From Paraglaciecola sp. T6c (GTDB taxonomy: Bacteria > Pseudomonadota > Gammaproteobacteria > Enterobacterales > Alteromonadaceae): 64,000 nt of DNA. A program made the position numbers and the translations under genes. Shown here piece by piece: positions 8,215 through 18,653 of this stretch. The stretch's first letter is position 1, and each line of letters begins with the position of its first letter. The DNA is taken from NCBI RefSeq assembly GCF_000014225.1, contig NC_008228.1, positions 62,001 through 126,000 on the forward strand, written 5' to 3'. The notes beneath the pieces were generated by a model, which saw only the letters and a list, made by a program, of their open reading frames with translations, made no database searches and was not told the origin of the DNA.

Positions 8215-10662
8215 ATGCGAATCTTCGTCAGTTTACCGTGGAAAATCATGGGTCTATTGATTGGTTTTTTACTGATTGCCAGCGTGTTGTTGACCTTCAT
8301 TTGGATTGATAAAAATAACCAGGATTATCTAAGTCAGCATCAGGCGTTACATGATGAAGATCTAAGTCAAATGCACCTGATCCGCGACATGTTGAGTAAT
8401 CGTCTCGAGTTATGGTTTGAGTCGTTTATTCACCTGCATGAAGACATCACTGATAATCCGCAAGCGACTGCCGATTTTATTAACGAAGAATTTGATTACT
8501 TACAGTTGAATTGGCAAGTTAAGGATCTTTGGTTGCTCGACAGCGAGTACAAAGTCATATTCGCTAATCATCAACATGTGCCAGAATATGTAACGGCGAG
8601 TGCACAGCAAACACTGCAAAATCAATCATCTACGTCCAATATTTTATGTGCACAGTCATGTTTTCAGCTTATAAGCATGCCAATTTTGGCTGCCAACGGT
8701 GAGCTTCTGGTATTGACCGCTACCACCTCTTTGCTGGAAATGATGGCTGCCTTGAATCGTTCAACGCTGGCTGAACTTGCCTTAGTCGCAAATATACATT
8801 CCCTCGAGCTGGCTTCTCTTCGAGACGCACAGATACAGCCGCCCATCTCAAATATTAGACGCCAAGAACTTAGCGCATTACTCAAGCTAATTCCTGGGGG
8901 TATTACATTCGATATGGTGCTGGATAAAGGCTACCGATTGGTGGTCAATGAGCAGGCATATTTGATTAATTTACTGCCCGTTGATGAAAAGGTGACTGAC
9001 CCTGCATATCTGCTTGCCGTGCACGATATCAGCGACGAGTGGGCAAGGCATGATAGTTATCAATTCGGTGTCATTATCATCTCAGCTATTACAGTGGCAC
9101 TTTGTATTCTGACGTTCTTTTTAATGGCCGAGCGGCTGCGTAGACGCCTACTTATCGTTGCAAAGCGTTTACCGCTTTTAGCACAGAAGGAATACGACGA
9201 ATTTAACGCCATGCAATTTCCACATAGTAGACTGTTTTTAGATGAAATAGATGAGGTCCAACGCTCTTCAAATTTATTGGGTGAACAGCTTGAGTCGATG
9301 GATGTCAAGATAGAACAAAACACCCGAGAACTTGAAAATATAGCCATGTACGACCGGCTTACGGGGCTTCCAAATCGAAATATGCTGAATTTTGTGCTGC
9401 GCAAAAAAATAGCGTCTTTAGCGCGTAACCCTGAACCTTTGGTCGTTATTCTATTGGACTTCGATAATTTTAGGAAAATTAATGACAGTTATGGTCACGG
9501 CATTGGTGATGAGTTCTTGATTATCGTCGCCCAGCGATTGCGCAGCAATCTGCGCGAATCAGACGTGATCAGCCGCTTCGGTGGTGATGAATTCGTCATT
9601 GTGCTGCAAGAGGTTGATGAGGTCAGTAATGCCATGACCTTAGCCGAAAAGCTGGTGACTAAGTTTAGAGAGCCTATTGAGATCGGCGCTCAACGTTTTT
9701 ATACCTCTGTGAGTTTGGGGATCACCTCTTGTGACGAACAACATCTCACTGTGGATGACTTGGTGCGCCAAGCGGATATTGCTATGTATGCTTCAAAAGA
9801 TGCTGGCGGAGACCGCTTTACACTTTTCAATGAAGGCATGAGCACGCGGGTCATGCGCCATATTGAAATTGAGCATGATATTCGAGACGCACTGCAGCAA
9901 GAACAGTTCAAGTTCGCGCTACAAGCACAAATAGACATTGGTACCGGCAAGCTGGTGGGATTCGAGGCACTGATCCGTTGGCTGCATCCGAAAAATGGTT
10001 ACATCATGCCTGATGAATTTATTCCTATTATGGAAAATTCTGAAAGCATGATCACCTTAGGTTACTGGGGTATAAAGCGCGCGTTTGCTATTTTGGCACA
10101 TCTTGAAAGCATGGGACTGAGTGGGTTGAGAGTAGCAGTAAACTTATCTGCGAGTCAGTTTTTAGATCCTAATTTAATCAATTTTATGCGCGAACAATTA
10201 GCAAAAAGCGAGCAAGGTGCAGAGCAAATTGAATTGGAATTGACTGAGCGCACAGTGGTTGCTGACATCAGTCATACGCTGCGGATCATGTATCAGCTCA
10301 AGGAATTAGGGTTTAGTTTTTCTATTGATGATTTTGGCACAGGGTATTCGTCTCTCGCATACCTATCTCAGCTACCGGTAGATATTATTAAAATCGACCG
10401 CAGCTTTATATCCGGTATGAGTGTAAATAGCGCAGACAAGCAGATCGTGAAATCAACCATCGCTATGGTCAGAAAACTAGGTATGAAGGTTGTCGCTGAA
10501 GGAGTAGAGACAGCGGAGCAATTGAATACATTAGGCGATATGCATTGTGATATTGCCCAAGGTTATTATATTTCAAAACCCCTTTTAGAGGATGATTTGT
10601 ACCAAAAGCTCCCTTCAAAAATAAAGGAAGGTGTCTGGAAGAACTTCGATTTGTCATTTTAA
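8215..10662 (+). CDS. Membrane GGDEF-EAL cyclic-di-GMP enzyme
   Basis: An 815-residue inner-membrane protein: TM1 at about residues 8-30, a periplasmic sensor region to about 280, TM2 at about 283-305, a linker, then GGDEF (RFGGDEFVIVL near 455) and EAL (FEALIRWLHP near 583). The EAL domain keeps NLSASQF, ELTER, DDFGTGYSSL, KIDRSF and AEGVET, so both synthesis and hydrolysis of c-di-GMP look possible. The ATG at 8215 avoids overlap with the upstream gene; in-frame upstream starts exist. Third gene of an operon with a PstS-like protein and an outer-membrane protein, which may feed signal to its periplasmic domain (inference). Confidence 0.92.
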   Translation: MRIFVSLPWKIMGLLIGFLLIASVLLTFIWIDKNNQDYLSQHQALHDEDLSQMHLIRDMLSNRLELWFESFIHLHEDITDNPQATADFINEEFDYLQLNWQVKDLWLLDSEYKVIFANHQHVPEYVTASAQQTLQNQSSTSNILCAQSCFQLISMPILAANGELLVLTATTSLLEMMAALNRSTLAELALVANIHSLELASLRDAQIQPPISNIRRQELSALLKLIPGGITFDMVLDKGYRLVVNEQAYLINLLPVDEKVTDPAYLLAVHDISDEWARHDSYQFGVIIISAITVALCILTFFLMAERLRRRLLIVAKRLPLLAQKEYDEFNAMQFPHSRLFLDEIDEVQRSSNLLGEQLESMDVKIEQNTRELENIAMYDRLTGLPNRNMLNFVLRKKIASLARNPEPLVVILLDFDNFRKINDSYGHGIGDEFLIIVAQRLRSNLRESDVISRFGGDEFVIVLQEVDEVSNAMTLAEKLVTKFREPIEIGAQRFYTSVSLGITSCDEQHLTVDDLVRQADIAMYASKDAGGDRFTLFNEGMSTRVMRHIEIEHDIRDALQQEQFKFALQAQIDIGTGKLVGFEALIRWLHPKNGYIMPDEFIPIMENSESMITLGYWGIKRAFAILAHLESMGLSGLRVAVNLSASQFLDPNLINFMREQLAKSEQGAEQIELELTERTVVADISHTLRIMYQLKELGFSFSIDDFGTGYSSLAYLSQLPVDIIKIDRSFISGMSVNSADKQIVKSTIAMVRKLGMKVVAEGVETAEQLNTLGDMHCDIAQGYYISKPLLEDDLYQKLPSKIKEGVWKNFDLSF

Positions 10663-10808
10663 CGCTCATTTGCGTTTATACAGTATTAATGTAAAAAAAC
10701 GATGACGTTCCCGGCAATCCTAAATCACAGGAATTGCCTTGATTATTCGCGTCAAGGCTAGATTATCCTTTATCATTCGCGCATCTTACTATTCTTTGAG
10801 GACAACTC

Positions 10809-12005
10809 ATGAAACAAGCCTTTTATGATCGCTTAGCACAGCAAATTAGTGACACTAAAGCACAAGGCCTTTATAAAACTGAACGGGTGATTCAGTCGCA
10901 ACAAAGTGCAGATATTCAAGTGGGTGATAACCAGCAAGTGCTAAATTTTTGTGCCAATAATTACCTTGGCTTAGCGAACAACGCCGAACTAATTGATGCT
11001 GCGAAAGAAGGGTTGGATAGTCATGGATTTGGTATGGCATCGGTACGTTTTATCTGCGGAACCCAAGATATTCATAAAGCATTGGAAGAGAAAATTAGCG
11101 CCTTTTTAGGCATGCAAGATACCATTTTGTACCCCTCATGTTTTGATGCTAATGGTGGCCTATTTGAAACAATTTTAGGGCCAGAGGATGCCATCATCTC
11201 TGACGCACTTAATCATGCCAGTATCATCGATGGTGTGCGCTTGTGTAAGGCTAAGCGTTACCGGTACGCTAACAACGACATGCAAGCGCTGTCGGTGCAA
11301 CTTGAAAAAGCGAAAAATGATGGTGCGCAAACCATAGTGATCGCGACCGACGGTGTGTTTTCAATGGATGGCGTTATTGCTGATCTGGCTGGAATTTGTG
11401 ATCTAGCGGATCAATATGGCGCGTTAGTTATGGTTGACGACTGTCATGCGACAGGCTTTGTCGGTGAGAACGGTCGAGGCAGTCACGAATATTGTGAGGT
11501 GATGGGCCGAGTCGATATAATCACCGGCACATTGGGTAAAGCGTTAGGCGGTGCGTCTGGCGGTTATACGTCAGGCAAAAAAGAAGTTGTTGAATGGCTG
11601 CGCCAACGCTCTCGCCCTTATCTTTTCTCTAATTCAGTTGCCCCGCCAATTGTTTCAGCGTCCCTAAAAGTATTTGATATGTTGGCAGATGGGCATGCGT
11701 TGCGTGCGCAATTAAAACGCAACAGCGCTCACTTTCGAAGCCGCATGGAGCAAGCCGGTTTCACTATGTCAGGCAAAGACCATGCAATTATTCCAGTGAT
11801 GCTGGGGGATGCTAAATTAGCCAGTGAAATGGCAGATAAAATGCTCCAAAAGGGGATTTACGTCGTTGGCTTTTCCTTCCCTGTAGTGCCAAAAGGTCAA
11901 GCGCGAATTCGCACGCAAATGTCAGCTGCTCACAGTATTGGACAGATTGATCGCGCCGTTGATGCCTTCATCGAAGTGGGTAAAGAGTTAGGAGTGATTA
12001 AATGA
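10809..12005 (+). CDS. kbl: 2-amino-3-ketobutyrate CoA ligase (glycine C-acetyltransferase)
   Basis: Second step of threonine breakdown: cleaves 2-amino-3-oxobutanoate with CoA to glycine and acetyl-CoA, using PLP in the cytoplasm. The 398-residue protein is full length. It shows the alpha-oxoamine synthase family hallmarks [21 protein letters not shown] and the PLP-lysine motif [13 protein letters not shown]. Its stop overlaps the tdh start by 4 nt (ATGA at 12002), so the two are translationally coupled, as in E. coli. Confidence 0.97.
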   Translation: MKQAFYDRLAQQISDTKAQGLYKTERVIQSQQSADIQVGDNQQVLNFCANNYLGLANNAELIDAAKEGLDSHGFGMASVRFICGTQDIHKALEEKISAFLGMQDTILYPSCFDANGGLFETILGPEDAIISDALNHASIIDGVRLCKAKRYRYANNDMQALSVQLEKAKNDGAQTIVIATDGVFSMDGVIADLAGICDLADQYGALVMVDDCHATGFVGENGRGSHEYCEVMGRVDIITGTLGKALGGASGGYTSGKKEVVEWLRQRSRPYLFSNSVAPPIVSASLKVFDMLADGHALRAQLKRNSAHFRSRMEQAGFTMSGKDHAIIPVMLGDAKLASEMADKMLQKGIYVVGFSFPVVPKGQARIRTQMSAAHSIGQIDRAVDAFIEVGKELGVIK

Positions 12006-13024
12006 AGTCACTCGCCAAGCTCAAGTCAGAAAAAGGCATTTGGTTGCATGATAGCGAAATGCCTACTGTTGGTCATAACGACATACTGATTAAAATTCGT
12101 AAAACCGCTATTTGCGGTACGGATATGCACATTTATAACTGGGACGAGTGGTCTCAAAACACCATACCCGTGCCTATGGTAGTGGGACATGAGTACGTGG
12201 GTGAAGTGGTTGAAATAGGTGAGGAAGTGCGCGGTTTTGCTATTGGCGATCGCGTATCTGGTGAAGGGCATATTACTTGTGGGCATTGCCGTAACTGTCG
12301 TGCTGGGCGTCGTCACTTGTGTCGTAATACCTCTGGCGTTGGCGTCAACCGAGCGGGTGCTTTTGCAGAGTATTTGTCTATTCCTGCATTCAATGCATTT
12401 AAGATCCCAGACAATATCTCTGATGACCTCGCTGCTATTTTTGACCCCTTTGGTAATGCCGTACATACCGCATTGTCGTTTGATTTAGTCGGTGAAGATG
12501 TACTAATAACAGGGGCTGGGCCCATCGGCATTATGGCTGCTGCTGTTGCGCAACATGTAGGCGCACGTCACGTCGTCATTACTGATGTAAATGAATACCG
12601 CCTAGATTTGGCTCGTAAAATGGGTGCCTCGCGCGCTGTGAACGTGGCTAAAGAGAGCCTGAAAGACGTTATGAATGATTTAGGCATGTCTGAAGGCTTC
12701 GACGTTGGGCTTGAAATGTCGGGCGTGCCAGCAGCATTTCGCGATATGCTCGATAAAATGAATCACGGCGGAAAAGTGGCCATGTTAGGTATTCCTTCAG
12801 GCGATGTGGCTGTTGATTGGAATAAAGTCATTTTTAAAGGGCTAGTGATCAAAGGCATTTATGGCCGAGAGATGTTCGAAACCTGGTACAAGATGGCGAG
12901 CCTCATTCAAGGTGGTTTAAACTTGGCGCCAATTATTACCCATCAATTTAATATCGATGAGTTTCAGCAAGGATTTGATACCATGGGCTCCGGCCAATCT
13001 GGCAAAGTCATATTAAACTGGTAA
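12002..13024 (+). CDS. tdh: L-threonine 3-dehydrogenase
   Basis: Oxidises L-threonine to 2-amino-3-oxobutanoate with NAD+. A zinc-dependent medium-chain dehydrogenase of 340 residues. Visible are the catalytic-zinc region ([23 protein letters not shown]), the structural-zinc cluster [15 protein letters not shown], and the Rossmann segment [16 protein letters not shown]. It overlaps kbl by 4 nt; glpE follows after 15 nt, so the transcript may continue into glpE-glpG. Confidence 0.97.
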   Translation: MKSLAKLKSEKGIWLHDSEMPTVGHNDILIKIRKTAICGTDMHIYNWDEWSQNTIPVPMVVGHEYVGEVVEIGEEVRGFAIGDRVSGEGHITCGHCRNCRAGRRHLCRNTSGVGVNRAGAFAEYLSIPAFNAFKIPDNISDDLAAIFDPFGNAVHTALSFDLVGEDVLITGAGPIGIMAAAVAQHVGARHVVITDVNEYRLDLARKMGASRAVNVAKESLKDVMNDLGMSEGFDVGLEMSGVPAAFRDMLDKMNHGGKVAMLGIPSGDVAVDWNKVIFKGLVIKGIYGREMFETWYKMASLIQGGLNLAPIITHQFNIDEFQQGFDTMGSGQSGKVILNW

Positions 13025-13039
13025 GCAAAAGGTAAAGTA

Positions 13040-13360
13040 ATGGAGCAATTCGCACATATTTCAGTGCAGGAAACACAGCAAAAACTTGCAGCGAAAGAAG
13101 CCCGTTTAGTGGATATTCGCGATGAACAATCGTTTGTTGCAGGACATATTGAAGGCGCGGTTCATTTAACCAATGGTACCTTGGTGAATTTCACTCAAGA
13201 GACAGACTTCGATACACCTGTGATAGTGTGTTGTTACCATGGGGTCAGCAGTCAACAGGCCGCTCAGTTCCTACTTCATCAAGGATTTGAGGAAGTGTAC
13301 AGCATGGATGGTGGCTTCGAAGCATGGCGCCAGAGTCTGCCTTTTGTTAGTGGTGAGTAA
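13040..13360 (+). CDS. glpE: Thiosulfate sulfurtransferase (single-domain rhodanese)
   Basis: A 106-residue cytoplasmic single-domain rhodanese that moves sulfane sulfur from thiosulfate to cyanide or thiol acceptors. It has the rhodanese N-terminal [19 protein letters not shown] and the active-site loop [16 protein letters not shown] with the catalytic Cys, and ends [12 protein letters not shown]. Same length as E. coli GlpE. It is followed after 3 nt by the rhomboid gene, the glpE-glpG order known from enterobacteria, but here without glpR or glpD and behind kbl-tdh. Confidence 0.95.
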
Positions 13361-13363
13361 ACT

Positions 13364-14242
13364 ATGTCAGCGCCTTTTTTACTGGTTAGCTTTAATCAAG
13401 AACGTGCCGCTCGATTACTCATAAACTATTTGAATAGTCAGGGAATAGCCGCTCAATATTACGTCGATAAAAATGACGTAAATAGTGCTGAACATGGTGT
13501 ACAACTGCTCAGCGAAGCCGACAAAGACGTTGCTAGCCATATTGCCAGCGAATTTGTTCAGTCCCCCCAAGACGAAAAATACCAGCAAGCCGCTTGGGAT
13601 AGCGGCGAGACGGTTAGGCTGCGTGATAAAAATTCGGGAATTTCTGCTAGCGGTATTTGGCAACAACTGCGTGATATTCCCTTTACAACCAGTGTGTTAC
13701 TCACCTGTATGATTGTGTATCTGCTGGCGATGGTAGGCTTTTTTTGGCCGTACAAGGTATTGGCGATCGAGCCACTTCCTCAGCTAATGGAAAATCATCA
13801 ATGGTGGCGGTTAATCGGGCCCGCACTCATTCATTTCTCGGTACTGCATATTGTATTCAATTTGTTGTGGTGGTGGACACTCGGCGGACAAATAGAAAGG
13901 CTTTTAGGGAAAACTACGCTTATCATCTTATTCTTATCCTCAGCGTTACTATCCAATGTTGGCCAGCTATTGGTTAGTGGCGAGCATTTTGGTGGCCTGT
14001 CAGGTGTGGTTTATGCTTTGGTTGGTTGCGTGTGGTGGTTAGGGTGGCTGCGCCCATCTTGGGGGCTTATGATGCCTAAGCCTATGGTCGGTTTCTTGTT
14101 AGTATGGTTGGTGGTGGGTTATGCAGATGTATTGTGGGTTAGCATGGCAAATACTGCGCATACTGTCGGCTTAATCAGTGGCTGTGCCTTTGCTTTTATA
14201 CTCAGCCGATCTGCAGTAAATAAACGAAGTATTAACAGCTAA
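13364..14242 (+). CDS. glpG: Rhomboid intramembrane serine protease
   Basis: Cleaves transmembrane helices within the inner membrane. The 292-residue protein has a soluble N-terminal domain (to about residue 95) and a six-helix rhomboid core. The catalytic Ser sits in GGLSGVVYALVG (about residue 210) and the catalytic His in NTAHTVGLISG (about 265), forming the Ser-His dyad. HFSVLHIVFNLLWWWTLG is the conserved H-x-x-x-N stretch of helix 2. Directly downstream of glpE, probably coexpressed. Confidence 0.95.
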   Translation: MSAPFLLVSFNQERAARLLINYLNSQGIAAQYYVDKNDVNSAEHGVQLLSEADKDVASHIASEFVQSPQDEKYQQAAWDSGETVRLRDKNSGISASGIWQQLRDIPFTTSVLLTCMIVYLLAMVGFFWPYKVLAIEPLPQLMENHQWWRLIGPALIHFSVLHIVFNLLWWWTLGGQIERLLGKTTLIILFLSSALLSNVGQLLVSGEHFGGLSGVVYALVGCVWWLGWLRPSWGLMMPKPMVGFLLVWLVVGYADVLWVSMANTAHTVGLISGCAFAFILSRSAVNKRSINS

Positions 14243-14248
14243 TTACAC

Positions 14249-14662
14249 TTAACCGTAATAGATGTATTTTGTGAAAATAACATCTTTGATCATGTTCGAG
14301 CCGGTTTCTTTTTTCATTAACTTGCGCATGGTATCAAGAAAAGTGCGGCGAATATCTTCTCGGCCGGTGAGCGATTTTACCCGCTCCTCGGGCTGGCGAC
14401 CTAAGATCTCAATGGCAGTGGCGCGTAGTAACGGTGAGTGATGATCTGCTTGTTCTAGAGCGTCCACATCTTCAAGCATTAACTCAACAGTAATCCGCAC
14501 ATAACCGAGCTTACGATTACTGGTCCCAAGGTAGTTTGTTACTATGTCGGGTTCCAAGCCAAAATAGGCGAATTGCTTGCTTGGTGCTTCTTGAGCAAAA
14601 GAGGGACTGAGCAGAGTACTAAGCAATACTAGGCAAGTACCAAATAATCTGACAATGCTCAT
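14249..14662 (-). CDS. FliL-like secreted/periplasmic protein
   Basis: A 137-residue protein with a signal peptide (to about residue 23, SFAQEA). Its mature part (YVRITVELMLEDVDALEQADHHSPLLRATAIEILGRQ, then LTGREDIRRTFLDTMRKLM) matches the FliL family of flagellar basal-body-associated proteins. Unlike flagellar FliL it is not in a flagellar operon and appears to have a cleavable signal rather than a membrane anchor. Such orphan FliL-like proteins are common in marine Alteromonadales; their role is unclear. A GAGGTAG ribosome-binding site precedes the ATG at 14662. Convergent with glpG. Confidence 0.8.
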   Translation of the reverse strand: MSIVRLFGTCLVLLSTLLSPSFAQEAPSKQFAYFGLEPDIVTNYLGTSNRKLGYVRITVELMLEDVDALEQADHHSPLLRATAIEILGRQPEERVKSLTGREDIRRTFLDTMRKLMKKETGSNMIKDVIFTKYIYYG

Positions 14663-14789
14663 TTCTACCTCTTGAATTTGCGTAATATTAATTTCCTTTG
14701 TGTCAATAGCTTATCAAGATTTCACAGAATCGTTAAAACTATTTATTCACTCTTTAGTCTAGCTACTTCAGTTGATATTATGGTGAGTT

Positions 14790-15368
14790 ATGCAAAAGAC
14801 TATCTCACATGCTTTCCCTTTAGGCGACGTTACTTGGAGTAATCAAGGGCGGTTGTCGATCCCTAATGCTCATTTAGAAAGTTGGCTACTGAATACAGGC
14901 TCATTAACGCAACGCCTGCAAACGCGTTGTAACGACTTCAAAGTGCAGCTTGTTAGCCAGCGTCAGGAGTTAGCGACACCTGCAGAGTATATTCAGCTCG
15001 GCGTTTCTAAAATGTCTCAACAAAAAGAGAACTGGCAGGTCCGAGAGGTTATTTTACATGGAGATAATCAACCGTGGGTATTTGCCCGCTCGATTATTCC
15101 TCAAGCTTTGTGTGAGGCTGACTTTTTAGAGCTCGGTGATAAACCTTTGGGGCATTTAATTTTTAATGACGATCGCTTTAAGCGTCAGCCTTTTCAATTA
15201 ATGTGCTTACAACCGGACGAAGCCTTTTTACACGAATACGGTTTGCCGCCATTAACGGAGATTTGGGGGCGGCGCTCGGTGTTTTGCTACCAACAATATG
15301 CCATGATGGTTGCTGAATTGTTTTTACCTAAGGCTCCGGCATACAGAGATTCAAATTTTGACCGATAA
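14790..15368 (+). CDS. ubiC: Chorismate--pyruvate lyase
   Basis: First committed step of ubiquinone synthesis: removes pyruvate from chorismate, leaving 4-hydroxybenzoate. The 192-residue protein keeps the family's [21 protein letters not shown] segment, the [11 protein letters not shown] stretch and the C-terminal WGRRSVF motif with ligand-binding Arg residues. Somewhat longer than the E. coli enzyme at the N-terminus. Its 3' end overlaps the proposed ubiA start, so the two are coupled. Confidence 0.93.
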   Translation: MQKTISHAFPLGDVTWSNQGRLSIPNAHLESWLLNTGSLTQRLQTRCNDFKVQLVSQRQELATPAEYIQLGVSKMSQQKENWQVREVILHGDNQPWVFARSIIPQALCEADFLELGDKPLGHLIFNDDRFKRQPFQLMCLQPDEAFLHEYGLPPLTEIWGRRSVFCYQQYAMMVAELFLPKAPAYRDSNFDR

Positions 15369-16230
15369 ATTATTGAGTCGCTCGGTATTACAAGGCTTCT
15401 GGCTATTAATGCGAGCGGATAAACCGGTAGGGAGTTACCTGCTACTGTGGCCGACGCTATGGGCGTTAATGATCGCGGCACAAGGATTACCACCTTGGCA
15501 TATTACCGGCATTTTTATGGCTGGTGTTTTTGTTATGCGCTCAGCAGGGTGTGTCATCAACGATTATGCAGATCGCAAGGTAGATGGCAAAGTTGACCGA
15601 ACCAAAGCTCGGCCGCTAGTCAGTGGTGTAGTGACTGAGAAACAAGCCTTAGGGTTATTTGCGACTTTAGTCGGGGTGGCTTTTTTACTCGTACTGGCCT
15701 TAAATTGGCAGACCATTGTTTTGTCTTTAGGGGCGCTCGCGTTAGCCAGTGTTTATCCCTTTATGAAACGCTATACCCATTTCCCCCAGGTGGTGTTGGG
15801 TGCAGCGTTTGGTTGGGCAATTCCTATGGCTTTTATGGCGGTAACTGAGGCGGTACCCGCTATTGCTTGGTGGTTGTTTGCCATTAACGTCTTGTGGACT
15901 GTGGCTTACGATACCCAGTATGCCATGGTCGATAGAAATGACGATTTGCAAATTGGGGTGAAATCAACTGCGGTGTTGTTCGGTCAATACGATAGGTTGA
16001 TCATTGGCTTGCTGCAACTAAGCGTTGTCGTGATGTTGTTAGGAATGGGCCAATACTTAGGTTTTACGCTGTCGTTTTACGTGGGAGTGTTGCTGGCCTC
16101 AGTGTTGTTTATCCATCAACAACGCTTGATTAGTGGACGTGCAAGGCAAGCCTGTTTTAGCGCGTTTCTAAACAATAATTATGTGGGCATGGCTATCGCC
16201 CTTGGCATAGCTGGACATTATTTTATGTAA
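15358..16230 (+). CDS. ubiA: 4-hydroxybenzoate polyprenyltransferase
   Basis: Attaches the polyprenyl tail to 4-hydroxybenzoate in the inner membrane. The two Asp-rich motifs are present, [19 protein letters not shown] and [12 protein letters not shown], in a protein of multiple transmembrane helices. I place the start at TTG 15358 ([14 protein letters not shown]), inside the last codons of ubiC (11-nt overlap). That gives 290 residues, the same as E. coli UbiA, with an AGAG site 8 nt upstream. A longer in-frame ATG at 15310 would overlap ubiC by 59 nt and seems less likely. Confidence 0.95.
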   Translation: MTDKLLSRSVLQGFWLLMRADKPVGSYLLLWPTLWALMIAAQGLPPWHITGIFMAGVFVMRSAGCVINDYADRKVDGKVDRTKARPLVSGVVTEKQALGLFATLVGVAFLLVLALNWQTIVLSLGALALASVYPFMKRYTHFPQVVLGAAFGWAIPMAFMAVTEAVPAIAWWLFAINVLWTVAYDTQYAMVDRNDDLQIGVKSTAVLFGQYDRLIIGLLQLSVVVMLLGMGQYLGFTLSFYVGVLLASVLFIHQQRLISGRARQACFSAFLNNNYVGMAIALGIAGHYFM

Positions 16231-16267
16231 CTTCTTAATTGACATCACACGTACTGGAGATAGTGAT

Positions 16268-18214
16268 ATGAGTAACTTAGTGGGCACTATTTGCCATCCG
16301 GCCAAAACGTTAATGTCGCAATTTCGTTATTCAGTCAAATTTACCATTATCAGTTTTATTTTTCTGGTACCACTGATTTTAAGCTTAGCGTTGCTGCAAT
16401 ATGAGTATGGCGATGATATTCGTTTTATGAGCAAAGAACGCCAAGGCGTAGCGCTTGTTAGTGCACTGCAAGATGAACAACATGCATTGGCGGTGAGCCT
16501 CATTGATACCCATTCTTCGTTCACCACTTCCCTAAGCGATCATCAGGCATCTCTGAGCGCCTTGGCATCTAAGCGCGTGAATAGCGCTGCTGAACATTAT
16601 CAACAAGCCTTGGAAAAGGCAGATTTGCAAGAGGCGATTAAATCTCTTGCTGGTTTATCTCAAGCGATTGCCGACGCCACTAACCTAGAGTTAGATTTGG
16701 CGTTGGATACCAGCTATTTGATTACTACCTTGGTGCGCAGCTTACCGTTAATGCAAGATCAATTGTCCATGACCGCCGCGTTAGCGTTAAAGGTGACTCA
16801 AGCCGGTAGCTTTACCCCTGATACCTACATTGGCTTGTCTAACGCAAATCAAAAACTACCTGTTATGCTAAAAGGACTTGAGCAAAGTATTCAAGTAAGT
16901 TTGCAAGCTAATCAAGAGATTGAAAAAACGGCAGGGGAGCAATGGTTATCGCTGCAGCGCAATTTAGTCGCATATCAGCGCACTGTTCAGCAGCAAATTC
17001 TTGATCCAGATAATATCAATATCGCTACCAATACGTTGCTTTTGTCGAGCACATCACTCAATCAGCAACTGAGTGACTTTGCTACTTCTCTCGTGCCGAT
17101 CCTTGATGGTTTGCTGGAACACAGAATTGAGCAAGCGCAGTTTAAAAACAATGTGATTTTGAGCGTCTCAGTGATTGCGGTATTGCTAGCCGTGTATTTA
17201 TTTATCGGCATGTATTTGTCCGTTACTGAGAACATTAAAAACGTAGTGCATGCGGTGCACAGTGTCGCTGATGGGGATTTAAGTTCAAGAGTCAGCGTGT
17301 CAGGCAAAGATGAAATGCGTGATATCGCCAGTGATATGAATCACATGACTGAGAACTTACAAACATTAGTTGCTCGCATCAGTGATGCGATAGATGCCCT
17401 GAGCCAATCTGCTCTAAATTTGAAAGGGATCACAGCAAAAACCAAAGTCGATGTAACGGAGCAAAAATCCGGCACCGAACTTATTTCTCACTCCATGACA
17501 CAATTGACCGAAGTGGCACAAGCCGTGGATAACAACTCAGGTACTGCCACCGAATCAGCTGAGGTTGCCCACAATGAAGCGCAGCAGGGCAAGCAACTCG
17601 TTAGTCGCTTACAATCAGTGATGCGTGATATGCAAACGGAGTCTAGCCGCTCACAAGAAGCGTTAAATAGATTGGTGGAAGACAGCAAAAATATAGGTCA
17701 GGTATCCAGTGCGATTAACGGAATTGCTGAACAAACTAATTTACTGGCGCTAAACGCCGCAATCGAAGCCGCACGGGCGGGGGAGCATGGTCGGGGTTTT
17801 GCGGTCGTAGCAGATGAAGTGAGAACGTTGGCTCAACGCACGCAAGACCAAACGAATCAAATTCATGACATCATTAGCAAGCTACAACAAGCAACAAAAG
17901 ACACCGAGCTGAGCATGGAGCAAAGCCGTGTTCAAATGGATGTCAGCGTTGAAGAAAGCGCTGTGGTTGAAGCATCCTTACAGCGTATCACTGAGGTGAT
18001 AAGCACCATTAATGATATGAGCGGTGAAATTTCACATTTGGCAACACAGCAGTCTGACGTAACCTGCTCTGTTGCATCGCAAGTGGCCGAGATAACGGCG
18101 ATTTCTGAGTCCACTATGCGTGGGGCTCAGGAGACTGAACATTCAGCAGAAGATTTACTCGTTGTGGTCAACAGCCTTAAAAACGAGTTGGGCCAACTAC
18201 AAAAGGGCCGTTAA
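16268..18214 (+). CDS. Methyl-accepting chemotaxis protein
   Basis: A 648-residue chemoreceptor: TM1 at about residues 22-45, a periplasmic helical sensor domain to about 295, TM2 at about 296-318, a HAMP domain ([21 protein letters not shown]), then a cytoplasmic methyl-accepting coiled coil. The signalling tip [20 protein letters not shown] near residue 484 is intact. It relays a ligand signal to CheA/CheW; the ligand is unknown. A GGAG site precedes the ATG. It sits between ubiA and ubiK with no chemotaxis genes nearby. Confidence 0.95.
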   Translation: MSNLVGTICHPAKTLMSQFRYSVKFTIISFIFLVPLILSLALLQYEYGDDIRFMSKERQGVALVSALQDEQHALAVSLIDTHSSFTTSLSDHQASLSALASKRVNSAAEHYQQALEKADLQEAIKSLAGLSQAIADATNLELDLALDTSYLITTLVRSLPLMQDQLSMTAALALKVTQAGSFTPDTYIGLSNANQKLPVMLKGLEQSIQVSLQANQEIEKTAGEQWLSLQRNLVAYQRTVQQQILDPDNINIATNTLLLSSTSLNQQLSDFATSLVPILDGLLEHRIEQAQFKNNVILSVSVIAVLLAVYLFIGMYLSVTENIKNVVHAVHSVADGDLSSRVSVSGKDEMRDIASDMNHMTENLQTLVARISDAIDALSQSALNLKGITAKTKVDVTEQKSGTELISHSMTQLTEVAQAVDNNSGTATESAEVAHNEAQQGKQLVSRLQSVMRDMQTESSRSQEALNRLVEDSKNIGQVSSAINGIAEQTNLLALNAAIEAARAGEHGRGFAVVADEVRTLAQRTQDQTNQIHDIISKLQQATKDTELSMEQSRVQMDVSVEESAVVEASLQRITEVISTINDMSGEISHLATQQSDVTCSVASQVAEITAISESTMRGAQETEHSAEDLLVVVNSLKNELGQLQKGR

Positions 18215-18219
18215 TAGGC

Positions 18220-18471
18220 CTATTTTTCTTGTAGACTTTTTTCTAGCGCCTCAAGCTTAGCTTCTAATACGGCAAGCTTTTCTCTGGTGCGAATAAGTAC
18301 ATTGCTTTGAATCTCAAACTCTTCACGGCTGACAAAATCCAATTTGTTCAGCTGACTTTGTAAAACCTGCTTTACCTTCGACTCTGCACCTTCAGCCATG
18401 GTTTTTACACCAGGAGGAATAGCTTCGGTAATTTGTTTGGCAATATCCTCTAATTTTTTAGGATCAAGCAT
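18220..18471 (-). CDS. ubiK: Ubiquinone biosynthesis accessory factor (YqiC family)
   Basis: A small helical protein (83 residues from the chosen start) assisting late ubiquinone hydroxylation/methylation with UbiJ in E. coli. It starts MLDPKKLEDIAKQI, closely matching E. coli UbiK. The VSREEFEIQSNVLIRTREKLAVLEAKLEALE segment is the C-terminal coiled coil that trimerises. The start at 18471 is preferred to an in-frame start at 18483 because of homology and a GGAG site 6 nt upstream. Tail-to-tail with the chemoreceptor. Confidence 0.93.
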   Translation of the reverse strand: MLDPKKLEDIAKQITEAIPPGVKTMAEGAESKVKQVLQSQLNKLDFVSREEFEIQSNVLIRTREKLAVLEAKLEALEKSLQEK

Positions 18472-18653
18472 CGGTGGCTCCATGATAATGATGATGCCTT
18501 ATTGTAGCGAATACCAAAGCGCTTAGCAGCATAAAAACGATACGCTCAGTTAATCAACTATCAGTTTTCATACAGACAGATTTTGTTGCGGATTATTCGC
18601 CTTCATAGGGGGTTTAATATTACAATTCGCTGCCCAATACAAAAGTGAATTGC

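Noticed and set aside
10663-10808. Riboswitch or attenuator upstream of kbl-tdh
   Set aside because: No conserved riboswitch core, leader peptide or terminator-antiterminator pair was visible.
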